Shown in pieces: positions 41,740-50,623 of a stretch of 56,930 nucleotides of DNA. This stretch comes from an uncultured Christensenella sp. (lineage in GTDB: Bacteria > Bacillota > Clostridia > Christensenellales > UBA3700): the NCBI GenBank assembly GCA_910579785.1, contig CAJTVJ010000009.1, positions 1,623-58,552 of the forward strand. Direction: 5' to 3'. Each line of letters starts with the position of its first letter. Position 1 is the first letter of the stretch. The notes below the pieces were generated by a model. That model saw only the letters and a program-made list of their open reading frames with translations. It searched no databases and was not told the DNA's origin. Made by a program: the position numbers and the translations under genes.

Positions 41740-44700
41740 TTATGCCGCAGCGCCTGAGGGAATGTTTCCCCAGGCGTTGTTTGACGATTGGTTGTTGTTG
41801 ACAATAATATCTCCGCTTCCCGTGATGGAGTCGAATGTGCATATAGTTTGAGTTGATTCGGATTGGGTATAGTAGTCGTGTCCCAATGCCGTGACTATGA
41901 CGACGTATCCGCCGTTTTGAGCGATCTCGCTGTCATACTCGATGCCTACGCTCTCCAAATTAAAGCTGTAAGATACCTTACCTTCTTTCAATATAGAAGT
42001 TCTGCCGATTTGTATCTTTTCGCCGCCGTTGATTTGCAGCTCAATAAGATATTCATAACCGTTCTGAACTCCCGACCAATTTGCGTGGATAGAAGCCGAT
42101 TTCTTGTCGCTGCCGGAACTTATGTCTTCGCTGATCGACGCGGTGAAGGAATCTTTGTCGCCACCGACAGCATTGAGTTTTTCCGTCGTCGTATGGGCTA
42201 TCATAGACATCTTAGAGTCCTTGATATTTGGATTGTCGGTGTTTATCGCGCCTATTCTTATCGAGTGGTCGCCTACCTTGTTGACGTATTGAGTTATGTC
42301 GACAAAGTATTTGCCGTCTTTTTCTTCAAGTTTGAAGTTGCCTATCTCTTGATTGTCGACAAGTATCTTATAATTGTTGGCGTCAGGCACTTTGTCAAAC
42401 TCAAAGACAGTGGTCTTGACGTCGCCGTTCATGCTTGTGACGACTTTAAGTCCCGTCGGCATTGTCAGCGTGATGATATAGTCGTATTGTACGGATATAG
42501 ATTCGCCGTCGACAAACATCGTCGAAGATCCAATGGAAGAGAAGTCCAAATCGTCGCTGTAATTACCTTGCGGCGTTACGGTCACGGTATAGCTCTTGCC
42601 AGGTTGCGACACGTATTGAGTGATGTCGAATTCAGGATCGTCTTGGGTGTTCTTTTCCCAAGTCAAAGTCACGTCTTCTTCGCCGCCGCTTATGACAAAC
42701 TTATAAGACTTAGCGTCCTTGACCTTAGCGACTTTGCAATATATCCTGTTTTCTCTCTCTTCGATAATTATGTCGATAGGCTTTGCAAGCTTTTCAACGT
42801 AGATGACGTTGTCGCAATTCGTCATATTGTGGCTTGCCGAGTTGTTGCGGAATATGACAAGCGTCTTGATATCTTGATAAGCGGGGCAGGAGTGACCGTC
42901 TTTCATTATTACTTGCTTTCCGCCCTGAATTGCGCTGGTCACTGCGCCCGATATCATAGCAGTAGAATTGTCATCAAGTTTCAACGTGGCGATAGTGCTG
43001 TTTTGAGCCGCTCTTAAAGAACTGTTTATCAAGTTGAGTTCGATTTTTTCAAACACGACTTTTTGCTCGATATTTACATTGGAGCAGTCTGTGATATTTA
43101 TCTTACTTGTGCTCGACGCGCTCACGTTGCCGCGGAAGAATACGTTTTCTGCGGTTATGTTTGCGTTGATTTCCTTAGACGCTCCGCCTTGCAGCGCATA
43201 TATATTCAACGTCTTTGCGCTTGCGACGGTCAAATCTTCGCAGAATACGTCTGCCATAAGATGAATATCCATATTAGGCGCGTCAATATATATCTCATTG
43301 GCTTTGAGCTTTGACTTTTTGTTGGTGACAAATTTTTTGCCCTTTCTCGTGCCGATATAGAGCGTACCCGACTTTGACGTCGATATAGTCAGTTTATTGT
43401 TGACAGTGAGGGTATGCTTGTTTAAGTCAATGCTGTAAATATTGGCGTCGTCGAAGGTCAACTCGTCGCAAGTGATGCTCTTGTCAAGTACGTAGAAATA
43501 CTTGTCTAAACCGCCTACTTTTGAAGCGACGAAGTCGTCCGCGCTCTTGACGAAAATTCTCGGAGCGTGGAAGAATACTATCGGCAATACTATTGCGAGT
43601 ATCACGCCGACTAAGCATACCGAAGCAACGATAGCTATCACAGCCTTTTTGCTGAGCTTCTTGCCTTGCTTCGGCGCGTCGCCTTTCTTCTTTTTATCTT
43701 TTTCTTTTTCGCCGTCTTTTGTTTCAACGACGATGACGTCGCCGTCGCTTGGTTTGTCTTCTTCTTGCGGCGCAACAGCCTCCGTTATTACGCCTGCGTC
43801 TTTGACAGCTTCTAAGTCAGCGCTGCCGTCTTGCTCGGTTGCAGGCTCGACAGTCAAAAACTCATTCATAAGTTCTTCGCCGCTGTCGTAATATACGTTG
43901 GTCAAAGCGGCGTTCTCTTCGCTGTACGCCAAAGTGCTTGAAGAGGTGTCTATCGTGCCGGCTTTGTGCGAATATATGATAAACGGCACGGGATCCGACG
44001 TATGAGTTTTGAGTTCAAGCGGAGTAGGGTGGTCGGGAGCGATGAGTATTTTATAATCTTCGCCCATTAAATCAAGTTGCTCTTTGATATACTTTACGAC
44101 GATACTGTCGATAAGCTCTATTGATTTAACTTTGTTTTCCGCGTCGCCCTGATGTCCGCATTCGTCGGGAGCCTCCATATGGATATACACATAGTCGCAA
44201 TCGCCCTTCAACGCTTCTATCGCGGCTTCCGCTTTGCCTTGGAAGTTGGTCTTGTAAGTTCCCGTCGCGCCCTCTACGTCGATGACTTTCATTTTTGCGC
44301 CTACGCCGATACCTTTGAGCAGGTCGACTGCGGATATCACCGCGCCTTTGATACCGTATTTTTCTTCAAAAGAAGTAAGTTCCGGACGGGTGCCTTCGCC
44401 CCAAAGCCAAATGCTGTTGGCAGGTCTAAGCCCCTCGGCAATACGTCTTTGGTTGATAGGGTGGTCTTTAAGAAGTTTGTATGATTCAATCATTATATCC
44501 AAGAAGATATCGCCGAATTCTCCCTGCGGCAGATATTCTGCAATCTTCTTGCCTGTGATGTCGTGAGGAGGCGTAAACTGAGTGCCGAGCTGCGCATTGT
44601 GAGCCACAAGGCAGTGACGGTAACTTACGCCCGCATGGAAATCAATATATTCGTCTGCAAGATTTTGTTGCAGATAGCTTATAAGTTCGTGGGCGTCTTG

Positions 44701-45066
44701 CGTAGAAATTTCGCCGGCAGAGTAATCTATCATCGATTTGTCGAGATATTCCTCTTCGTCCGAGAGTGTGACGAGATTGCAGCGCACCGCAACGTCGTCG
44801 TCTTTCAAATCGATGCCGATAGAGAGGGCTTCCAACGGAGAACGTCCGGTATAATATTTGTCGGGAGCATATCCCATCATGGACAGATTGGCTACGTCGC
44901 TGCCCGGCTTCATGCCGTCGGGAACAGTCTTGACAAGCCCTAATTTGCCTTTCTTGCACAAGTCGTCTATATTAGGCTTGTTTGCAACTTCCAGAGGAGT
45001 CCTTCCTCCGAGAGCTTTTGATGGGTAATCGGCCATGCCGTCGCCCAAAATAACCGCATATTTCAT
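41740..45066 (-). CDS. PGM-like metalloenzyme fused to a membrane anchor and ectodomain
   Basis: A 1108-residue fusion. Residues 1-402 are an ApgM-type enzyme (2,3-bisphosphoglycerate-independent phosphoglycerate mutase of the alkaline-phosphatase superfamily): VILGDGMADYP, KPGSDVANLSMMGY with presumed nucleophile S56, HMEAPDECGHQGD and APDHPTPL supply metal ligands. A close relative is annotated elsewhere as a proposed homoserine kinase, so the reaction is not certain. Residues 403-472 are a low-complexity acidic, then Lys-rich linker (KEKDKKKKGDAPKQGKKLSKK). A single helix follows at about 473-497. The last 610 residues should be outside the cell: a beta-helix-like part to about 740, then several FN3-like modules. 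The basic stretch before the helix predicts enzyme inside, tail outside. The ATG at 45066 has AGGTGAT upstream. A full-consensus promoter drives it. I know of no such fusion. Confidence 0.85.
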   Translation of the reverse strand: MKYAVILGDGMADYPSKALGGRTPLEVANKPNIDDLCKKGKLGLVKTVPDGMKPGSDVANLSMMGYAPDKYYTGRSPLEALSIGIDLKDDDVAVRCNLVTLSDEEEYLDKSMIDYSAGEISTQDAHELISYLQQNLADEYIDFHAGVSYRHCLVAHNAQLGTQFTPPHDITGKKIAEYLPQGEFGDIFLDIMIESYKLLKDHPINQRRIAEGLRPANSIWLWGEGTRPELTSFEEKYGIKGAVISAVDLLKGIGVGAKMKVIDVEGATGTYKTNFQGKAEAAIEALKGDCDYVYIHMEAPDECGHQGDAENKVKSIELIDSIVVKYIKEQLDLMGEDYKILIAPDHPTPLELKTHTSDPVPFIIYSHKAGTIDTSSSTLAYSEENAALTNVYYDSGEELMNEFLTVEPATEQDGSADLEAVKDAGVITEAVAPQEEDKPSDGDVIVVETKDGEKEKDKKKKGDAPKQGKKLSKKAVIAIVASVCLVGVILAIVLPIVFFHAPRIFVKSADDFVASKVGGLDKYFYVLDKSITCDELTFDDANIYSIDLNKHTLTVNNKLTISTSKSGTLYIGTRKGKKFVTNKKSKLKANEIYIDAPNMDIHLMADVFCEDLTVASAKTLNIYALQGGASKEINANITAENVFFRGNVSASSTSKINITDCSNVNIEQKVVFEKIELNLINSSLRAAQNSTIATLKLDDNSTAMISGAVTSAIQGGKQVIMKDGHSCPAYQDIKTLVIFRNNSASHNMTNCDNVIYVEKLAKPIDIIIEERENRIYCKVAKVKDAKSYKFVISGGEEDVTLTWEKNTQDDPEFDITQYVSQPGKSYTVTVTPQGNYSDDLDFSSIGSSTMFVDGESISVQYDYIITLTMPTGLKVVTSMNGDVKTTVFEFDKVPDANNYKILVDNQEIGNFKLEEKDGKYFVDITQYVNKVGDHSIRIGAINTDNPNIKDSKMSMIAHTTTEKLNAVGGDKDSFTASISEDISSGSDKKSASIHANWSGVQNGYEYLIELQINGGEKIQIGRTSILKEGKVSYSFNLESVGIEYDSEIAQNGGYVVIVTALGHDYYTQSESTQTICTFDSITGSGDIIVNNNQSSNNAWGNIPSGAAA

Positions 45067-45103
45067 AAATATCACCTGTGTTTAATAATAATATTCATAG
45101 TTT

Positions 45104-45132
45104 ATTATATTATAGATAGTGTCCAATGTCAA
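45104..45132 (-). promoter_or_regulatory. Promoter of the PGM-like fusion gene
   Basis: Minus-strand TTGACA (45127-45132), 17 bp, TATAAT (45104-45109): both boxes match consensus exactly. Confidence 0.85.
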
Positions 45133-45221
45133 TAGAAAATATTAGTTTGTTGAATATGCCGGCACCAAAGCAAGCCTGCCGTCATGTTTTTTATAGGAGC
45201 ATACCGTATATTATTGTCTAA

Positions 45222-45246
45222 ACAAAAAGGACGGCGTTGCCGTCCT
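45222..45246 (-). terminator. Terminator of purF
   Basis: AGGACGGC (45228-45235) pairs with GCCGTCCT (45239-45246), then T5 on the minus strand. Confidence 0.88.
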
Positions 45247-45266
45247 AAATTTGTGTTGAATTTAAA

Positions 45267-46673
45267 CTATCCAAGTATGTTTTTGTCGTCCATTTCCTCC
45301 GGGACTTTGCAAGGATAAGTGCCGGTAAAACAGCCTTTGCAGAAAGTCACGCTTGAATTAGGCGCAATGTTGTCAACGGTGTCGACGTCGAGAAAAGCAA
45401 GGCTGTCCGCGCCTATCTTTTGTCTCAGCTCTTCTATTGTGAATTTGTTGCATGCAAGGTCCTTTCTCGACGGAATATCGGTACCGAAGAAACAAGGATA
45501 AATAAACGGTGGGGAAGATATGCGGATATGCACTTCCTTTGCGCCCGATCTTTTGAGAAGTTTTACGATGTTGGCAAGAGTGGTGCCTCTGACGATAGAG
45601 TCGTCGACCATGACAAGACGTTTGCCTTCGACGTTGCTCTTCAACGTGTTGAGTTTGAGCGCAACGCTGCGTTCTCTCATTGCCTGGGTCGGTTGGATAA
45701 ACGTTCTGCCTATATATCTGTTTTTGATAAGACCCACGCCGTACGGTATGCCGCTTTCGTGCGAGTATCCTATTGCCGCAGGCAGTCCGCTGTCAGGCAC
45801 GCCTATTACGAGGTCGGCTTCGGCAGGAGCGATACGGGCAAGCATTTTGCCTGCGTTCATTCTCGCTTCGTTGACGCCTTGACCGTCTATCACACTGTCG
45901 GGTCTTGCGGTGTAGATATGTTCAAATATGCAAAGTCCGCCTTTGCTTCCGCAGTATTTGGTGTTGGATACCATATCGTTTTCTGTGACTATGACTATCT
46001 CGCCGGGGCGTACGTCTCTTTCAAAATTTGCTCCGATGGTCTCAAAGCTGCAACTCTCGCTTGCGAATACCACGTTGTCTTGCAATTTGCCTATGCAAAG
46101 CGGACGTATCCCGTGTCTGTCTCTCACGGCGATAAGTTTTCTAGGACTCATTATCAGCAAAGAGAACGCGCCTTGCAGCATAGGGAAGACCTTTTCCACG
46201 GCTTCTTCAATGCTGTCGGAATTGAGCCTTTGTATCGCGATAAGATAAGATATGACTTCGCTGTCGCTCGTCGTATGGAATATCGCGCCTTTGGCTTCGA
46301 GCTTGTCTCTGAGTTCTTTGGCGTTGGTAATATTGCCGTTGTGGGATACCGTGAGGTTGCCCTTGGCGTATTTTACCGTAATAGGTTGAGCGTTTTCGGG
46401 AGTGTTGTTGCCCGTTGTGGAGTATCTGACGTGTCCTATGGCAATTTCGCCTTGAAGTTTGGCAAGAATAGAATCGTTAAAAACTTCGCTGAGCAGTCCC
46501 ATACCCTTGACGAGAGTTATCTCCCTGTCATTGTTGACTGCGATACCTGCCGCTTCCTGTCCTCTGTGTTGAAGAGCGAAGAGACCGAAGTAAACTTGGT
46601 TTGCTATGTTGCCCAGACGCGACTTGTCATAAATACCGAATACGCCGCATTCGTCTTGTATGTTTTCTGACAT
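45267..46673 (-). CDS. purF: Amidophosphoribosyltransferase
   Basis: A 468-residue enzyme for the first step of purine synthesis: PRPP plus glutamine gives phosphoribosylamine and glutamate. After a short propeptide (MSENIQDE) the class II glutaminase starts at Cys9 in CGVFGIYD; HRGQEAAGI (about 36) and HVRYSTTGNNTPENAQP (about 81) are the conserved glutamine-site loops. The phosphoribosyltransferase half carries the PRPP loop RLVMVDDSIVRGTT (about 342-355). The Cys-containing end (FCKGCFTGTYPCKVP) matches the B. subtilis type that holds an Fe-S cluster. It stands alone, not in a pur operon. No purine riboswitch or PurR-box pair is visible in its leader. Confidence 0.97.
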   Translation of the reverse strand: MSENIQDECGVFGIYDKSRLGNIANQVYFGLFALQHRGQEAAGIAVNNDREITLVKGMGLLSEVFNDSILAKLQGEIAIGHVRYSTTGNNTPENAQPITVKYAKGNLTVSHNGNITNAKELRDKLEAKGAIFHTTSDSEVISYLIAIQRLNSDSIEEAVEKVFPMLQGAFSLLIMSPRKLIAVRDRHGIRPLCIGKLQDNVVFASESCSFETIGANFERDVRPGEIVIVTENDMVSNTKYCGSKGGLCIFEHIYTARPDSVIDGQGVNEARMNAGKMLARIAPAEADLVIGVPDSGLPAAIGYSHESGIPYGVGLIKNRYIGRTFIQPTQAMRERSVALKLNTLKSNVEGKRLVMVDDSIVRGTTLANIVKLLKRSGAKEVHIRISSPPFIYPCFFGTDIPSRKDLACNKFTIEELRQKIGADSLAFLDVDTVDNIAPNSSVTFCKGCFTGTYPCKVPEEMDDKNILG

Positions 46674-46713
46674 ATTGTACCTACCTTTTATGATTTTTAA
46701 AAATCAATTTAAT

Positions 46714-46742
46714 TATAGCAAATTCAGCCGATATAATCAAAT
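46714..46742 (-). promoter_or_regulatory. Promoter of purF
   Basis: Minus-strand TTGATT (46737-46742), 17 bp, TATAAT (46714-46719). Confidence 0.72.
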
Positions 46743-46868
46743 ACTTGATATAAAAAAATTGCAATTTTTTCAACAAAATTCTGGAAATTTTTTCGTCTTT
46801 TCGCGCGCGCAGCTATATATTATAATCTTTTATCAATATATATTATGCTGCGACAGTTTGCAGGCTAT

Positions 46869-46902
46869 GCAAAAGACGCGCTTGAATTGCCAAACGCGTC
46901 TT
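46869..46902 (-). terminator. Terminator of glnN
   Basis: AAGACGCG (46873-46880) pairs with CGCGTCTT (46895-46902); the minus strand continues with TTTTGC. Confidence 0.8.
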
Positions 46903-46935
46903 CATGATGTGCGCCTATGCGAATAGTGAAAACTG

Positions 46936-49020
46936 TCAGTCTTTTATTGAGAAGAGTATTGCGCCGTAAGTAGGGAATGGCCAATACTTGTCGGCGGTGT
47001 TGACTTCCATCGTATCTGCCGTCTTTCTCAATTCTCTCATTACGGGGAGTACGTCCGTGCTGTAATACGTCGCTTTCTTCTCTATGTCGGAGATGCTCTC
47101 CGCTTTTTTTACTCTCTCGGCAAGCGTTGTCAGCGACTTGGCGGCGTCTGCGCCGAGTTTGGTCAAGAGTTTTGCCGTAGATATTTGCGACGTGGCTTCA
47201 AAGCCCAGCTCTTTTGTTGCGATAGCCGTCTTTGCCAATTCATTTACGTACGTCGTGACTGCCGGCAATATCTGTTTGTTTGCCATATCTATCATCGTCA
47301 ACGCTTCGATATTGACGACCTTGCAATAGTTTTCCAGCATTATGTCGGCTCTTGATTCCACTTCGAGCTTAGAGAAGATGCCGTGTTTTTCAAAGAGTTG
47401 AATATTCTTTTGGCTCTTAAAATACGGCAGAGCCTCGGGAGCGGACGCAAGATTGAGAAGTCCTCTCTTAGCAGCCTCTTTTACCCATTCGTCAGAATAA
47501 CCGTTGCCGTTGAATATTATTCTCTTGTGAGCAAGATACGTCTTTTTGACAAGCGCTTTGACGGCAGCCATGAAGTCGTCAGCCTTTTCGAGTTCGTCGG
47601 CAAATTGGTCGAGCGATTCTGCAACTATCGTGTTGAGAATGATGTTGGGGCCTGATATTGAGAAGGTTGAGCCAAGCATTCTGAATTCAAACTTGTTGCC
47701 TGTGAAAGCAAACGGGGAAGTGCGGTTTCTGTCGGTGGAATCCTTTGTGAACTTGGGCAGCGAGCTTACGCCTATCTCGTATTCGCACTTTGCTCTTTTG
47801 CTGTAAGTTCTGTCTTCTGCGATAGCGTTGAGTATTCCGTCGAGTTCTTCGCCCAAAAACATTGATACGATTGCAGGCGGAGCTTCGTTGGCGCCAAGTC
47901 TGTGGTCGTTGCCCGCGCTTGCAACGCTGAGTCTCAACAGGTCTTGATAATCGTCCGTCGCCTTTATTACAGCGGCGAGGAAGAGCAGGAACTGCGCGTT
48001 GTCCTCAGGCGTGTCGCCGGGCTCCAAAAGATTCTCGCCCTTGTCTGTGGATATAGACCAGTTGTTGTGTTTGCCGCTTCCGTTGACGCCTTCAAAAGGC
48101 TTTTCGTGAAGAAGGCATACCATATTGTGACGGCTTGCGACCTTTTTCATCATCTCCATTGTCAGCTGATTTGCGTCGGCTGCTACGTTGGACTGTGAGA
48201 ATATAGGAGCAAGCTCGTGCTGAGCGGGAGCCACTTCGTTGTGCTTGGTCTTTGCGAGTACGCCCAATTTCCAAAGCTCCATATCGAGATCCGCCATATA
48301 TTTGACGACTCTCTGTTTTATCGTGCCGAAATAATGGTCTTCAAGTTCCTGTCCCTTGGGAGCAGGCGCGCCGTAGAGAGTGCGGCCTGTGTATATGAGG
48401 TCTTTTCTCTTCTCGTATACGCTCTTGTCAATAAGAAAATACTCCTGTTCCGGTCCCACTGTGGTTACTACATTCTCGACGTCCTTGCCAAAGAGTTTGA
48501 GTATTCTGCGAGCCGTCTTGCTCAAAGCTTGCATTGATTTGAGAAGAGGAGTCTTTTTGTCAAGCACTTCGCCCGTATAAGATACGAATGCCGTCGGGAT
48601 GCAGAGCGTGCCGTCTTTGATAAAGGCGTACGACGTGGGGTCCCAAGCCGTATAGCCTCTTGCTTCAAAAGTAGCTCTTATTCCGCCGGAGGGGAAAGAG
48701 GACGCGTCGGGCTCTCCCTTGATAAGCTCTTTGCCGCTGAACTCCATGATGACTTTACCGTCGGTCGTGGGTTGAATGAATGCGTCGTGCTTTTCCGCGG
48801 TGATACCCGTCATAGGCTGAAACCAATGCGTATAGTGCGTGCATCCCTTTTCTATTGCCCAATCTTTCATTGCGTTGGCTATTACGGTCGCGCAGTCGAG
48901 AGAAATGGGTTTGTCGTGCGCAATGCACGATTTGAGTTCCTTATAGGTATACTTGGGGAGTCTCTCTTGCATTACGGTGTCGTTGAACACCAGCGATCCA
49001 AAGACGTCTGCCATTATCAT
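46936..49020 (-). CDS. glnN: Glutamine synthetase, type III
   Basis: A 694-residue GSIII that makes glutamine from glutamate, ammonia and ATP. The length and the N-terminal region (VFGSLVFNDTVMQERLPKYT, about 5-24) are typical of the GlnN family in Clostridia and Bacteroidota. Catalytic features include VGPEQEYFLID (about 190), HNEVAPAQHELAPIF (about 257-271), VNGSGKHNNWSIST (about 314-327) and GNDHRLGANEAPPAI (about 377-391). These contain the metal-binding Glu and His residues in intact form, so this is the probable working synthetase of the cell. AAGGAG lies 10 bases before the ATG at 49020. It is divergent from the glutamate synthase/GlnA-like/ANTAR cluster. A terminator-like hairpin stands between promoter and start codon. 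Confidence 0.96.
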   Translation of the reverse strand: MIMADVFGSLVFNDTVMQERLPKYTYKELKSCIAHDKPISLDCATVIANAMKDWAIEKGCTHYTHWFQPMTGITAEKHDAFIQPTTDGKVIMEFSGKELIKGEPDASSFPSGGIRATFEARGYTAWDPTSYAFIKDGTLCIPTAFVSYTGEVLDKKTPLLKSMQALSKTARRILKLFGKDVENVVTTVGPEQEYFLIDKSVYEKRKDLIYTGRTLYGAPAPKGQELEDHYFGTIKQRVVKYMADLDMELWKLGVLAKTKHNEVAPAQHELAPIFSQSNVAADANQLTMEMMKKVASRHNMVCLLHEKPFEGVNGSGKHNNWSISTDKGENLLEPGDTPEDNAQFLLFLAAVIKATDDYQDLLRLSVASAGNDHRLGANEAPPAIVSMFLGEELDGILNAIAEDRTYSKRAKCEYEIGVSSLPKFTKDSTDRNRTSPFAFTGNKFEFRMLGSTFSISGPNIILNTIVAESLDQFADELEKADDFMAAVKALVKKTYLAHKRIIFNGNGYSDEWVKEAAKRGLLNLASAPEALPYFKSQKNIQLFEKHGIFSKLEVESRADIMLENYCKVVNIEALTMIDMANKQILPAVTTYVNELAKTAIATKELGFEATSQISTAKLLTKLGADAAKSLTTLAERVKKAESISDIEKKATYYSTDVLPVMRELRKTADTMEVNTADKYWPFPTYGAILFSIKD

Positions 49021-49061
49021 AGTTGTATATCTCCTTAAAAAGTTTGTTTTCAGCAGTAAAT

Positions 49062-49102
49062 AGAAAAAGGCGCTATTGCGGTGTTATCCGAATAGCGCCT
49101 TT
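49062..49102 (-). terminator. Terminator-like hairpin in the glnN leader (possible attenuator)
   Basis: AAAGGCGCTATT (49066-49077) pairs perfectly with AATAGCGCCTTT (49091-49102). The internal CGG-ATAACA-CCG (minus strand) gives a six-base apical loop. The minus strand then reads TTTTTCT. The predicted transcript start (about 49107) is only five bases before the stem, so this is the 5' end of the glnN mRNA. It may be an attenuator or a stabilising 5' hairpin. Confidence 0.65.
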
Positions 49103-49113
49103 GCTACAATGAC

Positions 49114-49142
49114 AGTATATATTTTCTCAGAGGGCTTGTCAA
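49114..49142 (-). promoter_or_regulatory. Promoter of glnN
   Basis: Minus-strand TTGACA (49137-49142), 17 bp, TATACT (49114-49119). Confidence 0.78.
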
Positions 49143-49162
49143 ATGTTTTTTGTGTGTAATTT

Positions 49163-49188
49163 AAAAAAAAATCAAAGACGCTTCTTTG
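49163..49188 (-). terminator. Second terminator-like hairpin upstream of the glnN promoter
   Basis: On the minus strand CAAAGA, loop AGCG, TCTTTG, then A and nine T, lying 25-50 bp upstream of the glnN -35. It would stop any transcript started further upstream and insulate or condition glnN. Confidence 0.55.
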
Positions 49189-49332
49189 GTATCGAATATG
49201 AGTTGAATGAGATAGTTTTTTAAAATTTATATAAATAGCGCGCAAATATTTAAAGTTTTAATTTATGGACAATATGGGGTAAAATTGTGGGATTTAGAGA
49301 AAGACCATATTGACTTGCATTTGCAATCTAAT

Positions 49333-49425
49333 TGTCAAATAATAGATATATGTCAATTATAATTGTCAAATATTTAGATATTTCTCAATAAATTTCTCAA
49401 ATCTATTATCTAAAAGAAAAATTTA
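49333..49425. repeat. Degenerate 31-bp tandem repeat with TGTCAA/TCTCAA motifs
   Basis: TGTCAAAT at 49333 and 49364 and TCTCAAAT at 49395 are exactly 31 bp apart. A second motif in each unit (TGTCAATT at 49351, TCTCAATA at 49383) is offset by one base. The first two units share the TAGATAT core; the third keeps only its first half. The array sits in the divergent glnN/glutamate-synthase promoter region and is a candidate multi-site operator. Confidence 0.6.
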
Positions 49426-49444
49426 AAAAATGATTTTCATTTTA

Positions 49445-49474
49445 TTGACAAGGATATTTTGGTAGTATTATAAT
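49445..49474 (+). promoter_or_regulatory. Promoter of the glutamate synthase cluster
   Basis: TTGACA (49445-49450), 18 bp, TATAAT (49469-49474); transcript start near 49481. Confidence 0.78.
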
Positions 49475-49527
49475 TACCGTAAAGGGTGAGGCTTTTGATA
49501 AGAGCATTCACAAAAAAGGTACGCATT

Positions 49528-50622
49528 ATGTTAAAAGAAGGAGAGGTAAGGATACCGTCGGGGTGTGCAATATCTGGAATATTTTCGAGAAGCGGACAGC
49601 TTGTAAACGGCGAAAAAATCATCACGTCCATTGCCACTATGCACGACCGTTCCAACGGTCTTGGAGGAGGCTTTGCAGGTTACGGGATATATCCGCAATA
49701 CGCGGACTATTACGCATTTCATATTTTCTATGATGACAACGATATAAGAAAGGAGACGGAAAACTTTCTTTATAAAAACTTTTTTATCGTCAATATGTCT
49801 ATGATACCGATACGCAAGACCAAGAAGATATCCGACGAGCCGTTGATACTCAGGTATTTTGTCAAGCCTCTTGACGCCCGTCTTCACGAGACGAATCTCG
49901 ACGAAAAAGAATTTGTGGCAAGAGAAGTCGTCGTCATCAACACAACCATAAAGGGCGCGTACGTCTTTTCCAGCGGCAAGAATATGGGAATATTCAAAGC
50001 GGTTGGATATCCCGAGGACGTAGGCGAGTATTACAGACTTGAAGAATACGGGGCATATTGTTGGACTGCGCACGGAAGATATCCCACCAACACGCCGGGA
50101 TGGTGGGGCGGAGCTCATCCCTTCGGAATGCTCGATTATTCGGTAGTCCACAACGGAGAGATATCGTCGTACGACGCCAACAGGCGTTATATAGAGATGT
50201 TTGGATATAAGTGTACGCTTATGACGGACACCGAGGTCATTGCCTATGCGATAGACTTTTTGTGCAGACGGCAGGGGCTGAGCATGCAAGAGACGGCAAG
50301 CGTGATAGCCGCGCCGTTTTGGAGTACGATAGAGAAAAAGCCTAGCGGGGAAAGAGCTCTTGCGGAATATCTGCGCAATACTTTTTCAGGACTTCTTATT
50401 ACCGGACCATTCAGCATAATCGTGGGGTACGAAAACGGTATCATGGCGCTCAACGATAGGTTGAAATTGAGAAGTATGGTAGTAGGCGAGAGGGGCGACA
50501 TGACGTATATCGCAAGCGAGGAGTGCGCTATAAGAGTGATAGAGCCTCAACTTGACAGGATATGGTCGCCGAGGGGCGGAGAGCCTGTCATAGTCACTCT
50601 TGACAAGAAGGAGGGTATGTGA
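49528..50622 (+). CDS. Glutamate synthase, glutaminase piece (class II amidotransferase)
   Basis: A 364-residue class II glutamine amidotransferase, equivalent to the N-terminal domain of GltB split off as its own protein. The probable nucleophile is C13 in RIPSGCAISGIF, which must be exposed by processing. MHDRSNGLGGGFAGYG (about 45-60) is typical of this split group; HGRYPTNTPGWWGGAHPF (about 190-208) and VVHNGEISSYDANRRYIE (about 213-230) form the glutamine pocket. It releases ammonia for the FMN subunit encoded next. The ATG at 49528 has AAAGG upstream; a GTG at 49486 is also open. The stop is one base before the ATG of the next gene, so they are coupled. Confidence 0.92.
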   Translation: MLKEGEVRIPSGCAISGIFSRSGQLVNGEKIITSIATMHDRSNGLGGGFAGYGIYPQYADYYAFHIFYDDNDIRKETENFLYKNFFIVNMSMIPIRKTKKISDEPLILRYFVKPLDARLHETNLDEKEFVAREVVVINTTIKGAYVFSSGKNMGIFKAVGYPEDVGEYYRLEEYGAYCWTAHGRYPTNTPGWWGGAHPFGMLDYSVVHNGEISSYDANRRYIEMFGYKCTLMTDTEVIAYAIDFLCRRQGLSMQETASVIAAPFWSTIEKKPSGERALAEYLRNTFSGLLITGPFSIIVGYENGIMALNDRLKLRSMVVGERGDMTYIASEECAIRVIEPQLDRIWSPRGGEPVIVTLDKKEGM

Positions 50623-50623
50623 T

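Noticed and set aside
41863..43017. A 384-codon rightward open frame opposite the PGM fusion
   Set aside because: Antisense shadow of the ectodomain coding region, with Arg/Val/Tyr-rich composition and no recognisable domain.
45420..46670. A 416-codon rightward open frame opposite purF
   Set aside because: It is the mirror of a certain gene. The high use of gac, gtc and gcg codons here, with few TTA/CTA/TCA codons, leaves long stop-free antisense frames; there is no Shine-Dalgarno or domain.
46680..46935. Purine riboswitch upstream of purF
   Set aside because: I could not find the conserved junction or loop sequences; the leader is short and A+T-rich.
49475..49527. GTG at 49486 as the start of the glutaminase piece
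   Set aside because: The AAAGG before it is too close, and the extra 14 residues do not look like this family; the ATG at 49528 has a better-spaced site. It remains an alternative.
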